Positions 26,701 through 35,725 of a stretch of DNA of 64,000 nucleotides are shown here, in pieces. Every line of letters begins with the position of its first letter. Position 1 is the first letter of the stretch. The notes under the pieces were generated by a model. It did no database searches, was not told the origin of the DNA, and saw only the letters and a list, made by a program, of their open reading frames with translations. Position numbers and translations under genes: made by a program. This DNA is from Streptomyces sp. NBC_00510 (lineage in GTDB: Bacteria; Actinomycetota; Actinomycetes; Streptomycetales; Streptomycetaceae): the NCBI GenBank assembly GCA_036013505.1, contig CP107851.1, positions 9,534,001 to 9,598,000 of the forward strand. Reading direction: 5' to 3'.

Positions 26701-28287
26701 GTGCGCCAACTCGACCTCGTCGTGATCGTCGTCTATCTGATCGCCATCGCCTGGATCGGACTGCGACTGGCCGGACGGCAGAAAACGGCGAAGGACTACT
26801 TCGTCGGCGAAGGGCACATGCCCTGGTGGACCGTCTCCTTCTCCGTGGTGGCCACCGAGACCAGCGTGCTGACCGTCATCAGCGTGCCCGGCGGCGCCTA
26901 CAGCGGTCAGGGCTTCGGCAACGTCGAACTCGCCCTCGGCTACGTCATCGGCCGCGTGGTCGTCGCCACCGTGCTGATCCCCCTGTACAAGCGCGGCGGG
27001 TTCGTCAGCGCCTACCAGTACCTGGGCAGCAGATTCGGGCTGAAGCTGCAAGGACTCGCCTCGGTGACCTTCGTCTTCACCCGCCTCCTCGCCGAGGGCG
27101 TCCGCCTGTTCGCCTCCGCGATCCCGATCAAGCTGCTGCTCGACGAGTTCGGCGTGCACGCCGGTTACCGCCTGATCATCATCGTCCTCACGGTGATCAC
27201 CGTCGTCTACACCTACCTCGGCGGCATCAAGGCGGTCATCTGGACCGACGCCATCCAGATGGGCCTGTACCTGGGCGGTGCCATCCTCGCCATCGCCGTG
27301 CTCTCCGGCCACGTCGGCGGCAGCGGCTTCTCCGACGCCCTGCACTCGGGCCACTTCAAGCTGTTCGACACCAACTTCGACCTGGCGCACGTCCTCACCA
27401 GCCCGTTCGCCCTGCCGACCGCGATCATCGGTGGCGCCATCTTCGCGATGGCAAGCCACGGGTCCGACCAGCTGATCGTCCAGCGCGTCCTGGCCACCCG
27501 CTCGCTGCGCGACGGCCAGAAGGCCATGATCGCCTCCGGTGTCTTCGTCACCCTCCAGTTCGCCGCCTTCTCGCTCGTCGGCGCGCTGCTGTGGTCGTAC
27601 AACAAGGGCAAGAGCTTCTCCGAGCTGGGTCTGCACAGCTCCGACAACCTCTACCCGAACTTCATCCTGCACGGGCTGCCCGTGGTGATCTCCGGCCTGC
27701 TCGTGGCCGGCATCCTCGGCGCGGCGATGGGCTCGCTGTCCTCGGCGCTGAACTCCATGTCCAACTCGACCGTCGCCGACATCATCCACAGCTTCTTCCG
27801 CAGCACCCCGTCGGAGGAGTCGCTGCTCAAGCTCGCGCGGGTGATGACGCTGGTGTGGGCCGTGCTGATGGCCATCTTCGCCTGTGCCTTCAGCACCAGC
27901 ACCGGCAACGTCTACCTGACCGGTCTGACCATCGCGGGCTACACCTACGGGGCGCTGCTCGGCGCCTTCCTGCTCGGCCGGATCATCAGGCGCGCCAACG
28001 AGGTCGACGCGGTCGTCGCGTTCCTGGTCACGGTCGGCGTGATGACCTACATCGTGCGCTCGGTGAAGATCGACGTCACCGTGGCGGGCGCGACGGTGCC
28101 GACCGCCATCGCCGCCCAGTGGCTGGTGCCGATCGGCGTGCTGATCACCCTGGTCATCGGCGGTGTGATGAGCCTGTTCCACAAGGCCCCCGAGGTCCGC
28201 GAGGTGCGCGAGGTCGAGCTGACCGACGGCGGCCCCGGGTCCGGCTCCGGCTCCGGTCGTGTTGCGGCGGGCGCCGGCCTCGAGTGA
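26701..28287 (+). CDS. Sodium:solute symporter (SSS family)
   Basis: A 528-residue integral membrane protein with about 13 helices, starting MRQLDLVVIVVYLIAIAWIG. The family signature is seen in DYFVGEGHMPWWTVSFSVVATETS, in YTYLGGIKAVIWTDAIQMGLY, and in the helix-8 region SSALNSMSNSTVADI. It should import a solute with Na+. Its place between an amino sugar kinase and anmK, in a locus with murQ and no PTS gene, suggests it carries MurNAc or anhydro-MurNAc. GTG at 26701 has AGGAG 5 nt upstream. The C-terminus ends in a Gly/Ser-rich tail. A very strong hairpin follows the stop. Confidence 0.92.
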   Translation: MRQLDLVVIVVYLIAIAWIGLRLAGRQKTAKDYFVGEGHMPWWTVSFSVVATETSVLTVISVPGGAYSGQGFGNVELALGYVIGRVVVATVLIPLYKRGGFVSAYQYLGSRFGLKLQGLASVTFVFTRLLAEGVRLFASAIPIKLLLDEFGVHAGYRLIIIVLTVITVVYTYLGGIKAVIWTDAIQMGLYLGGAILAIAVLSGHVGGSGFSDALHSGHFKLFDTNFDLAHVLTSPFALPTAIIGGAIFAMASHGSDQLIVQRVLATRSLRDGQKAMIASGVFVTLQFAAFSLVGALLWSYNKGKSFSELGLHSSDNLYPNFILHGLPVVISGLLVAGILGAAMGSLSSALNSMSNSTVADIIHSFFRSTPSEESLLKLARVMTLVWAVLMAIFACAFSTSTGNVYLTGLTIAGYTYGALLGAFLLGRIIRRANEVDAVVAFLVTVGVMTYIVRSVKIDVTVAGATVPTAIAAQWLVPIGVLITLVIGGVMSLFHKAPEVREVREVELTDGGPGSGSGSGRVAAGAGLE

Positions 28288-28291
28288 GGCC

Positions 28292-28331
28292 CCCGGGGTG
28301 GGGGCCGCCGACGGGCGGCCCCCACCCCGGG
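28292..28331 (+). terminator. Strong hairpin inside the salvage operon (terminator or attenuator)
   Basis: A perfect 18-bp stem with a 4-nt loop (left arm begins CCCGGGGTGGGGG). It starts 5 nt after the symporter stop and 41 nt before anmK. No U-tract follows. It may cap the upstream transcript and lower anmK expression. Confidence 0.65.
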
Positions 28332-28371
28332 CACCACACGACCGCCCCGGACACCACAGTTGGGAGAAGCC

Positions 28372-29550
28372 ATGCGTGTGATCGGCCTGATGTCGGGCAC
28401 CTCGTACGACGCCATCGAGGCGGCCGCCGCCGACCTCACCCTGGACGGCGAGACCCTGCTCATGCGGCCGCTCGGTCATCTGTCCGTGCCCTACGCCGAC
28501 GACCTGCGGGACCTGATCAGCGCGACCCTGCCGCCAGCGACGACGACCACCCAGGCCGTGTGCGCGCTGGACACCGGCATCGGCCAGGCCTTCGCCGACG
28601 CCGCGGCACGCGCGCTCGACGAGCTGTGCGCGGGCGCCGCCGACCTCGTCGTGTCCCACGGCCAGACGATGCACCACTGGGTCGAGGACGGCACCGTCCG
28701 CGGCACCCTGCAACTGGGCCAGCCGGCCTGGATCGCCGAGGCCACCGGGCTGCCGGTGGTGTCCGACCTGCGCAGCAGGGACGTCGCCGCCGGCGGCCAG
28801 GGCGCCCCGCTGGTCGGGATGACCGACACCCTGCTGCTGCGCGGGCTCCCGGGAGTGCCCGCCGCGCTCAACCTCGGCGGCATCGCCAACATCACCGTCG
28901 TCGCCCCCGGCGCCGAGCCCCTGGCCTTCGACACCGGCCCCGCGAACGCGCTGCTGGACGCGGCCGTACGCCACTTCACCGGCGGCGCCGCCGCCTACGA
29001 CGAGGACGGCCGCCGCGCCGCGGCCGGACGCACCGACCCCGATCTGCTCAAGGTCCTCCTCGACGACCCCTACTACCGCAGGCCCGCACCGAAGAGCACC
29101 GGCAAGGAACTCTTCCACCTGCCGTACCTGCAGCGGGCCCTGGCCGCCGTGCCCGCGCCCGGCACCGACGACGTCCTCGCCACCCTGACCAGGCTCACCG
29201 CCGTCACCGTCGCCGACGCCTGCCGGGCGCACGGGGTCACCAGCCTCGTCGTCTCCGGCGGAGGCGCCCGCAACCCGGTGCTGATGCGCATGATCGGCGA
29301 GGAATTGCCCGGCGTGACGTTGCGCCCCAGCGACGACCTGGGCCTGCCCTCCGACGCCAAGGAGGCCCTCGCCTTCGCCGTGCTCGGCTTCCTTACCGTC
29401 CACGGCCTGCCCGGCACCCTCACCTCGGGCACCGGCGCCCGCCGCGCCACGGTGCTGGGCAGCATCACCCCCGGCCTGGCCCCGTTGCGTCTGCCCGAAC
29501 CCGCAGCACAGCCGCCCCGCCTGCTGCGGATCACCGACCCCGCCCACTGA
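28372..29550 (+). CDS. anmK: Anhydro-N-acetylmuramic acid kinase AnmK
   Basis: A 392-residue kinase that opens and phosphorylates 1,6-anhydro-MurNAc to MurNAc 6-phosphate, the MurQ substrate. The diagnostic start VIGLMSGTSYDAIEAAAADL, the LVVSHGQTMHHW stretch, LQLGQPAWIAE, LNLGGIANIT, AFDTGPANALLD and the SGGGARNPVLM motif are all present. The usual SGTSxDGxD reads SGTSYDAIE, a variant I associate with actinobacteria. ATG at 28372 has GGGAG 5 nt upstream. It follows the symporter after an 18-bp hairpin and precedes a D-lactate dehydrogenase gene. With murQ it forms a cell-wall recycling route. Confidence 0.95.
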   Translation: MRVIGLMSGTSYDAIEAAAADLTLDGETLLMRPLGHLSVPYADDLRDLISATLPPATTTTQAVCALDTGIGQAFADAAARALDELCAGAADLVVSHGQTMHHWVEDGTVRGTLQLGQPAWIAEATGLPVVSDLRSRDVAAGGQGAPLVGMTDTLLLRGLPGVPAALNLGGIANITVVAPGAEPLAFDTGPANALLDAAVRHFTGGAAAYDEDGRRAAAGRTDPDLLKVLLDDPYYRRPAPKSTGKELFHLPYLQRALAAVPAPGTDDVLATLTRLTAVTVADACRAHGVTSLVVSGGGARNPVLMRMIGEELPGVTLRPSDDLGLPSDAKEALAFAVLGFLTVHGLPGTLTSGTGARRATVLGSITPGLAPLRLPEPAAQPPRLLRITDPAH

Positions 29551-29592
29551 CCGTCCGCCGCCGCCGCGTCGTACCGTCGTACCCGAGGAACC

Positions 29593-32451
29593 ATGAGCAC
29601 CTCCGCCGCCACCCCCGCCACCACGTCCCGCACCGCCGACCCCGGCCCGGCCGCGTGGCTGACGGCGTGCGTGGCCGACCCCTCCCGGGTCTCCATCGAC
29701 GTGCCCCGCAGGGTCGCGGCCGCCCACGACGCCTCGCCGTACCTCTTCACACCGCAGGCCGTGGTGCGCGCCGCCTCCACCGCCGAGGTCGGCGCGCTCA
29801 TGGCCGGGGCGCGCAGGGCCGGGATACCGCTCACACTGCGCTCCGGTGGCACGAGCCTGGCGGGGCAGGCCGGCGGCGACGGCGTCCTGGTGGACGTCCG
29901 CACGCACTGGCGCTCCGCGGAGGTCCTCGACGAGGGCCTGCGCATCCGGCTGCAGCCGGGACTCACCGTGCGCCAGGCCAACGCGCGGCTCGCCCGGCAC
30001 GGCCGCCGCCTCGGCCCCGACCCGGCCAGCGAGAGCGCCTGCACCATCGGCGGGCTCGTCGCCAACAACTCCAGCGGCATGAACTGCGGCACCCAGGACA
30101 ACGCCTACCGCACCATGGAGTCGCTGCAGTTCGTGCTGCCGTCCGGCACCGTCGTCGACACCGCCGCCCCCGACGCGGACGCCGCACTGCGCGCCCACGA
30201 GCCCGGCCTCCACGCCGGGCTGCTGCGGCTGCGCGACCGGGTCCGCGGCTCGGCCGCCTCCCGCGCCACCATCGAGCGGCTGTTCGCGATGAAGAACACC
30301 ATGGGGTACGGGCTCAACTCGTTCCTCGACCACACCGACCCCGCCGACGTCCTCGCCCACCTGATGATCGGCAGCGAGGGCACCCTCGGCTTCGTCGGCG
30401 AGGCCGTCTTCCGCACCGTCCCCCTGCTCCCGCACACCGCCACCGGCCTGCTGATCCTGCCGGGCCTCGCCGAGGCGACCGACGCCCTGCCCGCGCTGCT
30501 GGCCGCCGGCGCCCGCACCGCCGAACTCCTCGACGCCGCCTCCCTGCGCGTCGCACAGCAGGCCGCCGACCCCGTCGAGGAACTGCGCGGGCTGCGGGTG
30601 GAACGGCACGCCGCCCTACTGGTGGAGTTCGCCGAGGACAGCGCCGAAGCGCTCGACGCGACCGTGGCCGCCGCCCAGCCGGTCCTGGACCGGCTGCCCG
30701 CGGTCACCGGGTCCGCGCTCACCCGCGACGCGGCCGTGCGCGGCCGGCTCTGGCACCTGCGCAAGGGCCTGTACACGGCCGTCGCCGGGGCACGGCCGGC
30801 CGGGACGACCGCGCTCCTGGAGGACATCGCGGTGCCCATGGAACGGCTGACCGGCACCTGCGAAAGCCTGATCGGCCTGTTCGACCGGTACGGCTACCAG
30901 GACGCGGTCATCTTCGGCCACGCCCGCGACGGCAACCTGCACTTCATGCTCACCCAGGACTTCGACACCCGCGCCGAGACCGAGCGCTACGCCCGCTTCA
31001 CCGACGCGATGGTCGACCTCGTCCTGGACGCCGGCGGCACCCTCAAGGCCGAGCACGGCACCGGCCGCGCCATGGCCCCCTTCGTCCACCGCCAGTACGG
31101 CGACGAGCTCTACGAGGTCATGCGCGAGCTGAAGCGGCTCTGCGACCCCCACGACGTCCTCAACCCCGGCGTCCTGCTGACCGACGACCCGGCCGCGCAC
31201 CTGCGCGACCTGAAGAGCGTGCCCGCGGTCGACCCGGCCGTCGACGCGTGCGTGGAGTGCGGCTACTGCGAGCCGGTCTGCCCGACCGCCGACGTCACCA
31301 CCACACCCCGGCAACGCATCGCCCTGCAGCGCGAGATCGCCCTGGCCACCGCCGCCGGCGACGAGGAGCGCCGCCGCGCCCTGGAGGCGGACTACGCCTA
31401 CGCGGCCGTCGACAGCTGCGCGGCCGACAGCCTGTGCGTCACCGCCTGCCCCGTCACGATCGACACCGGCGCGGTCATGAAGCGCCTGCGCGCGCAGCGC
31501 CACAGCCCCACCGCCCAGCGCTTCGGCAACACCACCGCCCGGCACTGGGGGAGCGCCGTCACCGGTGTGCGCGCCGCCCTCAACACCGCCCACGTCCTGC
31601 CCACCCCGGTCACCCGCGCCGCCACCGGCGCGGTCCGCAAGCTCGGGGCGACGGAGCTGGTGCCCACCTGGTCCGGCGACATCCCGCGCGGCGGCCCGGC
31701 CCGCCCGGCCCCCAGGCACCCCGAAGGGGCGCGGGCGGTGTTCTTCGCCGCCTGCATCGGCAGCGTCTTCGCCCCCGAAGGGGACTCCGGCGGCGCGGCC
31801 GCCGCCTTCCTGCGGCTGTGCGAACGCGCCGGCGTCCAGGTCACGGTGCCGGACGGCCTGACCGGCCTGTGCTGCGGCACACCGTGGCAGTCCAAGGGCT
31901 ACACCGACGGGCACCGCACCATGGCCGGCCGGACCCTTGAGGCACTGTGGGAGGCCAGCGACGGCGGGCGGCTGCCGGTCGTGTGCGACGCATCCTCCTG
32001 CACCCATGGTCTCGAGCAACTCGCCGAGACCCTCCCGGAGTCCGACCGCGCCCGGTTCTCGGCCCTGCGCTTCGTCGACAGCGTCGCCTTCACCGCCGAG
32101 CACCTGCTCCCCGCCCTGCCCGCCCCGCGCCGCATGGGCACCATGGCCCTGCACCCCACCTGCTCCACCGTCCACCTGGGCATCGACGCCGCCCTGCGCC
32201 AGGTCGCGGCCGCGGTCAGCGACAAGGTCACCGTCCCCGACAACTGGGGCTGCTGCGCCTTCGCCGGGGACCGCGGACTGCTCCACCCCGAGGTCACGGA
32301 GTCCGCGACGGCCGCCCAGGCGGCGGAGATCACCGCCGGGACGTACGACGCCTACGCCTCCTGCAACCGCACCTGCGAGATGGGCATGACCCGCGCCACC
32401 GGCCGCCCCTACCGGCACGTCCTGGAACTGCTGGACGAGGCGACCGCCTGA
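29593..32451 (+). CDS. FAD and Fe-S cluster D-lactate dehydrogenase-like protein
   Basis: A 952-residue fusion of an FAD-linked oxidase and a GlpC-like iron-sulfur subunit. The FAD domain (about 45-270) shows LRSGGTSLAGQAGGDGVLVD and CTIGGLVANNSSGMNCG; the FAD-oxidase C-domain follows with HARDGNLHFM and EHGTGRAMAPF. Two 4Fe-4S motifs come next, CVECGYCEPVCP (about 553) and CAADSLCVTACP (about 608), then two CCG elements (GLCCGTPWQSKG and WGCCAFAGDRG). This layout is that of membrane-associated D-lactate dehydrogenases feeding the quinone pool. MurQ releases D-lactate, so the enzyme would complete MurNAc use. ATG follows GAGGAA. The D-lactate assignment is strengthened by context but a glycolate or other hydroxy acid is possible. 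Confidence 0.88.
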   Translation: MSTSAATPATTSRTADPGPAAWLTACVADPSRVSIDVPRRVAAAHDASPYLFTPQAVVRAASTAEVGALMAGARRAGIPLTLRSGGTSLAGQAGGDGVLVDVRTHWRSAEVLDEGLRIRLQPGLTVRQANARLARHGRRLGPDPASESACTIGGLVANNSSGMNCGTQDNAYRTMESLQFVLPSGTVVDTAAPDADAALRAHEPGLHAGLLRLRDRVRGSAASRATIERLFAMKNTMGYGLNSFLDHTDPADVLAHLMIGSEGTLGFVGEAVFRTVPLLPHTATGLLILPGLAEATDALPALLAAGARTAELLDAASLRVAQQAADPVEELRGLRVERHAALLVEFAEDSAEALDATVAAAQPVLDRLPAVTGSALTRDAAVRGRLWHLRKGLYTAVAGARPAGTTALLEDIAVPMERLTGTCESLIGLFDRYGYQDAVIFGHARDGNLHFMLTQDFDTRAETERYARFTDAMVDLVLDAGGTLKAEHGTGRAMAPFVHRQYGDELYEVMRELKRLCDPHDVLNPGVLLTDDPAAHLRDLKSVPAVDPAVDACVECGYCEPVCPTADVTTTPRQRIALQREIALATAAGDEERRRALEADYAYAAVDSCAADSLCVTACPVTIDTGAVMKRLRAQRHSPTAQRFGNTTARHWGSAVTGVRAALNTAHVLPTPVTRAATGAVRKLGATELVPTWSGDIPRGGPARPAPRHPEGARAVFFAACIGSVFAPEGDSGGAAAAFLRLCERAGVQVTVPDGLTGLCCGTPWQSKGYTDGHRTMAGRTLEALWEASDGGRLPVVCDASSCTHGLEQLAETLPESDRARFSALRFVDSVAFTAEHLLPALPAPRRMGTMALHPTCSTVHLGIDAALRQVAAAVSDKVTVPDNWGCCAFAGDRGLLHPEVTESATAAQAAEITAGTYDAYASCNRTCEMGMTRATGRPYRHVLELLDEATA

Positions 32452-32657
32452 CGGGCGGGCCCAGTGCCCGCCCAGCCCCGGCAGGCACGACCCGTCCGCG
32501 GTGCGCCCGACCACCTCCGCGTGGAGCGTGCGTGCGGCCTTCCGACGCCAACCGGGTTTCCCGCAAGCTCAAATGAGGCTCAAGCGGGAGGGACAAGCCA
32601 CCGTTCCGCGGATACGATGCAGGTCACGTGGCTGTCGACACACGGGGGAGAGCTGCT

Positions 32658-32876
32658 GTGGTCGAACTCGGGATTCTCCTGCTCCTGCTCGCGTCCTTCG
32701 TGACGTACCTGGTCGTCAAACTCCTGCGCCGCAGCAACCGCCGCACGGAGAACGTGGACGGCCTGCTCATCGAGCAGGCCCGCCGCGAGCAGGCCCACGC
32801 CGACCGCTGGACGTACAACTCGGCGTCCGTGCACAACGCTCCGCTCACCCACTCATCGGACCCGTTCCACCCCTGA
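32658..32876 (+). CDS. Small single-span membrane protein
   Basis: A 72-residue protein with one N-terminal membrane helix (ELGILLLLLASFVTYLVVKLL) followed by a basic stop-transfer RRSNRR and a hydrophilic tail. The GTG at 32658 is chosen because GGGGGAG lies 7-8 nt upstream; a GTG 30 nt earlier would put ten polar residues before the helix. I know no function. It precedes the three-gene hypothetical operon by about 90 bp on the same strand and could belong with it, since two products of that operon are also membrane anchored. Confidence 0.6.
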   Translation: MVELGILLLLLASFVTYLVVKLLRRSNRRTENVDGLLIEQARREQAHADRWTYNSASVHNAPLTHSSDPFHP

Positions 32877-32967
32877 CCCGAGCGGGTGCCACCCGGTAAC
32901 GCGTGTTCCGCTGTGCGGGGCGGCCGGGGCGGCTACGGTTTTCCCGTACGAAGCCGGCAAGCGACAA

Positions 32968-33453
32968 ATGGGGGATGCCGTGCTGTCCGAGGAACTCCTG
33001 GCGCTGGCCGCGACGGCCGGCACAGCCGTGGCACAGGCCGCCGGCACCGACGCGTGGTCGACCCTGCGGGCTGGTCTCGGACGCTGGTTCGGACGCGGCG
33101 ACGCGCAGAGGGAGGAAGGCGCGCTCGCAGAACTCGACGCCACCGCTGACGCCTTGGGGGCCGGGTCCGAGGACGGCGCGGCGCTGTCACGTCATGAGAC
33201 GGAATGGCGGGACCGGGTCCGTACCCTGCTGCAGCAATTGCGGGGCACAGAGCAGGAGCAGGCGGCCCGGGTGCTGCGTGAGCTGCTGTCGATGGGCCCG
33301 GGCCAAGCGGTCGCCGGCTCGACCTGGGACGGCGGTCTCCACGTCCAAGGCGACGTGGACATACATGCCGAACAAGGGTCCGTCGCCGCGGGTGTCGTCA
33401 ATGGGAGTGTGAGCCTGGTCCCCCCTCAGGCGCCGGTTCGGACCCAGGGCTGA
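32968..33453 (+). CDS. Hypothetical protein with C-terminal bactofilin-like repeat
   Basis: A 161-residue protein. The N-terminal part (SEELLALAATAGTAVAQAAGTDAW) precedes a charged helical middle and a C-terminal beta-like stretch, GGLHVQGDVDIHAEQGSVAAGVVNGSVSLV. I have seen this type in Streptomyces but know no function. The next reading frame begins in the -1 frame across its end, and a similar motif (VEARSHAVAVGSAQTVIVG) is encoded there, so the two may be one protein joined by a -1 frameshift at a run of six C (33420-33425). The start is ATG, or the GTG four codons later. Confidence 0.65.
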   Translation: MGDAVLSEELLALAATAGTAVAQAAGTDAWSTLRAGLGRWFGRGDAQREEGALAELDATADALGAGSEDGAALSRHETEWRDRVRTLLQQLRGTEQEQAARVLRELLSMGPGQAVAGSTWDGGLHVQGDVDIHAEQGSVAAGVVNGSVSLVPPQAPVRTQG

Positions 33454-33644
33454 CCGAACCGGCCGCCGCCGAGCCTGATCGCGGGCCCACACGGACTCCG
33501 TTCGCTGCGAGCCCGGCGACCACCCATGTCGAGGCCCGGAGCCACGCGGTCGCGGTAGGTTCCGCCCAGACCGTCATCGTCGGCGGGTACCCGGCCGCGG
33601 ACCGAGGAGACGCCCGGCCTAGGACGGTCAGTGCCGGGACCGCC

Positions 33645-34445
33645 GTGGTGATCCTGGTCGCCGCGATGGCCGCCACCGTCGGCGTCGTCATGGCGGTTCA
33701 CACCGGCGGTTCGTCGAACGACCGAACCACACCCGCGTCCTCAGCCTCGCCGCCGGTGGTCGTCGGCGGAGTCACCGGCCCGGTCAGTGACCTGGCCGGC
33801 AAAGACTTCGTGCTGCCCGACCCACTGAGCATGAGCCCTGCCGAACTCCGGCAATTCAACACGGACGTCGCATCCGATTCCGCCGCTTTTGATGCCTGGC
33901 GGTCCGGCCACCAGGCGACGGTGGTCGGTTCGGGCACCATCACCTTCACCTTGCGGGGCCATGACGCGGACGAAGTGACGATCAGCGACGTCACCATGCG
34001 GAAGAGGTGCACGGCGCCGCTCGACGGGACGTACTTCGAGGGGTATTCGCAAGGAGAGGGAAACACCGTGGCCCTGGGTTTCGACCTCGACGACGCCGAC
34101 CCCATTCCCGAACTGCGGGCCCGGACCGCGGGCGGACTCGTCCCCACGGGACGCAACTACTTCGACGAGAAGACCCTCCGCCTGCGCCCGGGTGAGCAGG
34201 TGACGTTCAGCGTCGGCGTCAGCAGCCGGCGCCACCACTGCTCCTTCTCCCTCGAACTCGTCGTCGCCACCTCCCACGGCGACTTCACCCAGCGCGTCGA
34301 CCGCCACGGCAAGCCTTTCACCCTGACGGCTCCCGTGCGCTCGTCCGCCGCCGGAGGCCCGTCCGCCCGTTACCGATCGGCGTACCGGGAGGGCCCGGAC
34401 GGCTGGCACGCCGTCACCACGTCCGGGAGTGACACCTCGCGATGA
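33645..34445 (+). CDS. Membrane-anchored hypothetical protein, true start unclear
   Basis: A protein of 266 residues if started at GTG 33645, which lies just before a signal-anchor helix (VILVAAMAATVGVVMAV). The rest is extracellular and beta-rich, with a pair of Cys and a segment LRLRPGEQVTFSVGVSSRRHHCSF. The same frame stays open upstream for over 280 nt and overlaps the previous gene, with protein-like content but no ATG, GTG or TTG. A CTG at 33450 overlaps the preceding stop (CTGA), and a C6 run at 33420-33425 could allow a -1 shift. The next gene overlaps its stop by 4 nt (ATGA), so they form an operon. Confidence 0.6.
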   Translation: MVILVAAMAATVGVVMAVHTGGSSNDRTTPASSASPPVVVGGVTGPVSDLAGKDFVLPDPLSMSPAELRQFNTDVASDSAAFDAWRSGHQATVVGSGTITFTLRGHDADEVTISDVTMRKRCTAPLDGTYFEGYSQGEGNTVALGFDLDDADPIPELRARTAGGLVPTGRNYFDEKTLRLRPGEQVTFSVGVSSRRHHCSFSLELVVATSHGDFTQRVDRHGKPFTLTAPVRSSAAGGPSARYRSAYREGPDGWHAVTTSGSDTSR

Positions 34446-35701
34446 GTGGCCGGCGCACCCAGGGGGTGACGATCGGCCGGTTGGCGGCTCTGGTCGCCAT
34501 CGTGGTGATCTGCACGGTGATCGTGGCCGTCCTGGTTCCGCGGTTCGCCGCCGACAGCGGGGACGGGGCCGGGGCCGGGGGCCGCAACGCCCAAGCGCCG
34601 GCGCCGCGGGGACCGGCGTACGCATACATCACCCCGACGCGTTTCGTGCTGATGCGCGGTGGACGGCCGGCGGCCGAGGTGAGCCGGGTCTTCGACCTGG
34701 CCGACCCGCAGCACAACAAGGTGGCGTGGACATACGACGGCCGTTACGTGGCGTTCCTCTCCGACGACGCCTTCCTGGACCGTCCCGAGGACACGCGTCT
34801 GATCGCCGTCAATGCCGCCACCGGGCAGGTACGGCGCCTGTCCTGCGCCCACTGCTACGACCTCGCCCCTGTCGGGGAGGGGGACGTACTCGCCCTCACC
34901 CTGGGTTCGGCCGGTGAACAAGGCGCGGGCATGCTCCGCTTCGCCATGGACGGCGCGCATTCCGCGCGCACGGAGCCGTCCCCGTTCGCCGGCAACGGCA
35001 GCACATGGCTGCCCGGGCTCCTCGCGGGCACGCCCACCCGGGTGCTCACGGCTCAGTACGCCACCACGAGTAGCGGCGGCACTGCCATGGATCTCCGGCT
35101 CGTCGACGCCGACGGTGGGGGAGAGGTGTCCTTCCCGCTCTTCGAATCAAACGCCTACATGCCCGCCGCAGCCGCTCGCACCGACGGCCAGGAGCACATC
35201 GCGGTGGCGGCGCGTACCAACCCCGGTGCGTGCCCGGCTCCCTTCCCCATCTCCCTCCTGGACAGCCAGGGCAAGGCCACCGCCACCGACATGACCGCTG
35301 CACTGCCACCGGGGTTCGTGCCGGGCGTGACCGGAGGCGTGGAGGTCAACGACCTGTGGTGGGCCTTCGACGGCCACCTGTACGCCACGATCACGTCCTG
35401 GACCTGCGACGACAGCGAGCGCGCGGCCAACGACACCCAGGTCCTGCACCACCCGTCGTCCCTGTGGCGGCTGGACGGCGGCAAGTGGGTGAGTGCCGGC
35501 ACCGACTCTGCCACCATGCTGCGCAGGCTCGACGATCACACCACGGTGCTCTTGCGCATTCCGGACTGCGTCGGCCCGGCGACACACGACGACTCACAGG
35601 CCCACTGCAACAGCGGAGTTCTCTACCAGGAACACGACGGAACGCGGACGACGGTCGCCAAGGGCGTCCTTGCGATCGTCGCCCCACCGCCCAATAGTTG
35701 A
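34442..35701 (+). CDS. Membrane-anchored beta-propeller-like hypothetical protein
   Basis: A 419-residue protein with an N-terminal membrane anchor (about 14-35, LAALVAIVVICTVIVAVLV) and a long extracellular region rich in beta strands. Repeated turns such as WTYDGRYVAFLSDD, LIAVNAATGQVRRL and LRLVDADGGGEVSFPL suggest a WD40/Tricorn-like propeller. Several Cys could form disulfides (CAHC, then single Cys near the end). The ATG overlaps the TGA of the preceding gene, giving coupled translation. With the two preceding genes it forms a unit of one soluble and two surface proteins. Function is unknown. Confidence 0.75.
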   Translation: MSGRRTQGVTIGRLAALVAIVVICTVIVAVLVPRFAADSGDGAGAGGRNAQAPAPRGPAYAYITPTRFVLMRGGRPAAEVSRVFDLADPQHNKVAWTYDGRYVAFLSDDAFLDRPEDTRLIAVNAATGQVRRLSCAHCYDLAPVGEGDVLALTLGSAGEQGAGMLRFAMDGAHSARTEPSPFAGNGSTWLPGLLAGTPTRVLTAQYATTSSGGTAMDLRLVDADGGGEVSFPLFESNAYMPAAAARTDGQEHIAVAARTNPGACPAPFPISLLDSQGKATATDMTAALPPGFVPGVTGGVEVNDLWWAFDGHLYATITSWTCDDSERAANDTQVLHHPSSLWRLDGGKWVSAGTDSATMLRRLDDHTTVLLRIPDCVGPATHDDSQAHCNSGVLYQEHDGTRTTVAKGVLAIVAPPPNS

Positions 35702-35702
35702 G

Positions 35703-35724
35703 CGGCAGCGGCAGCGGCAGCGGC
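35703..35724. repeat. GGCAGC tandem repeat between convergent genes
   Basis: About three and a half copies of the hexamer GGCAGC fill the 24-bp gap between the propeller-like gene and the convergent ATPase gene. No function is evident. Confidence 0.5.
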
Positions 35725-35725
35725 G

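Noticed and set aside
35703..35724. GGCAGC repeat as a CRISPR-like array
   Set aside because: It is a simple hexamer repeat without spacers.
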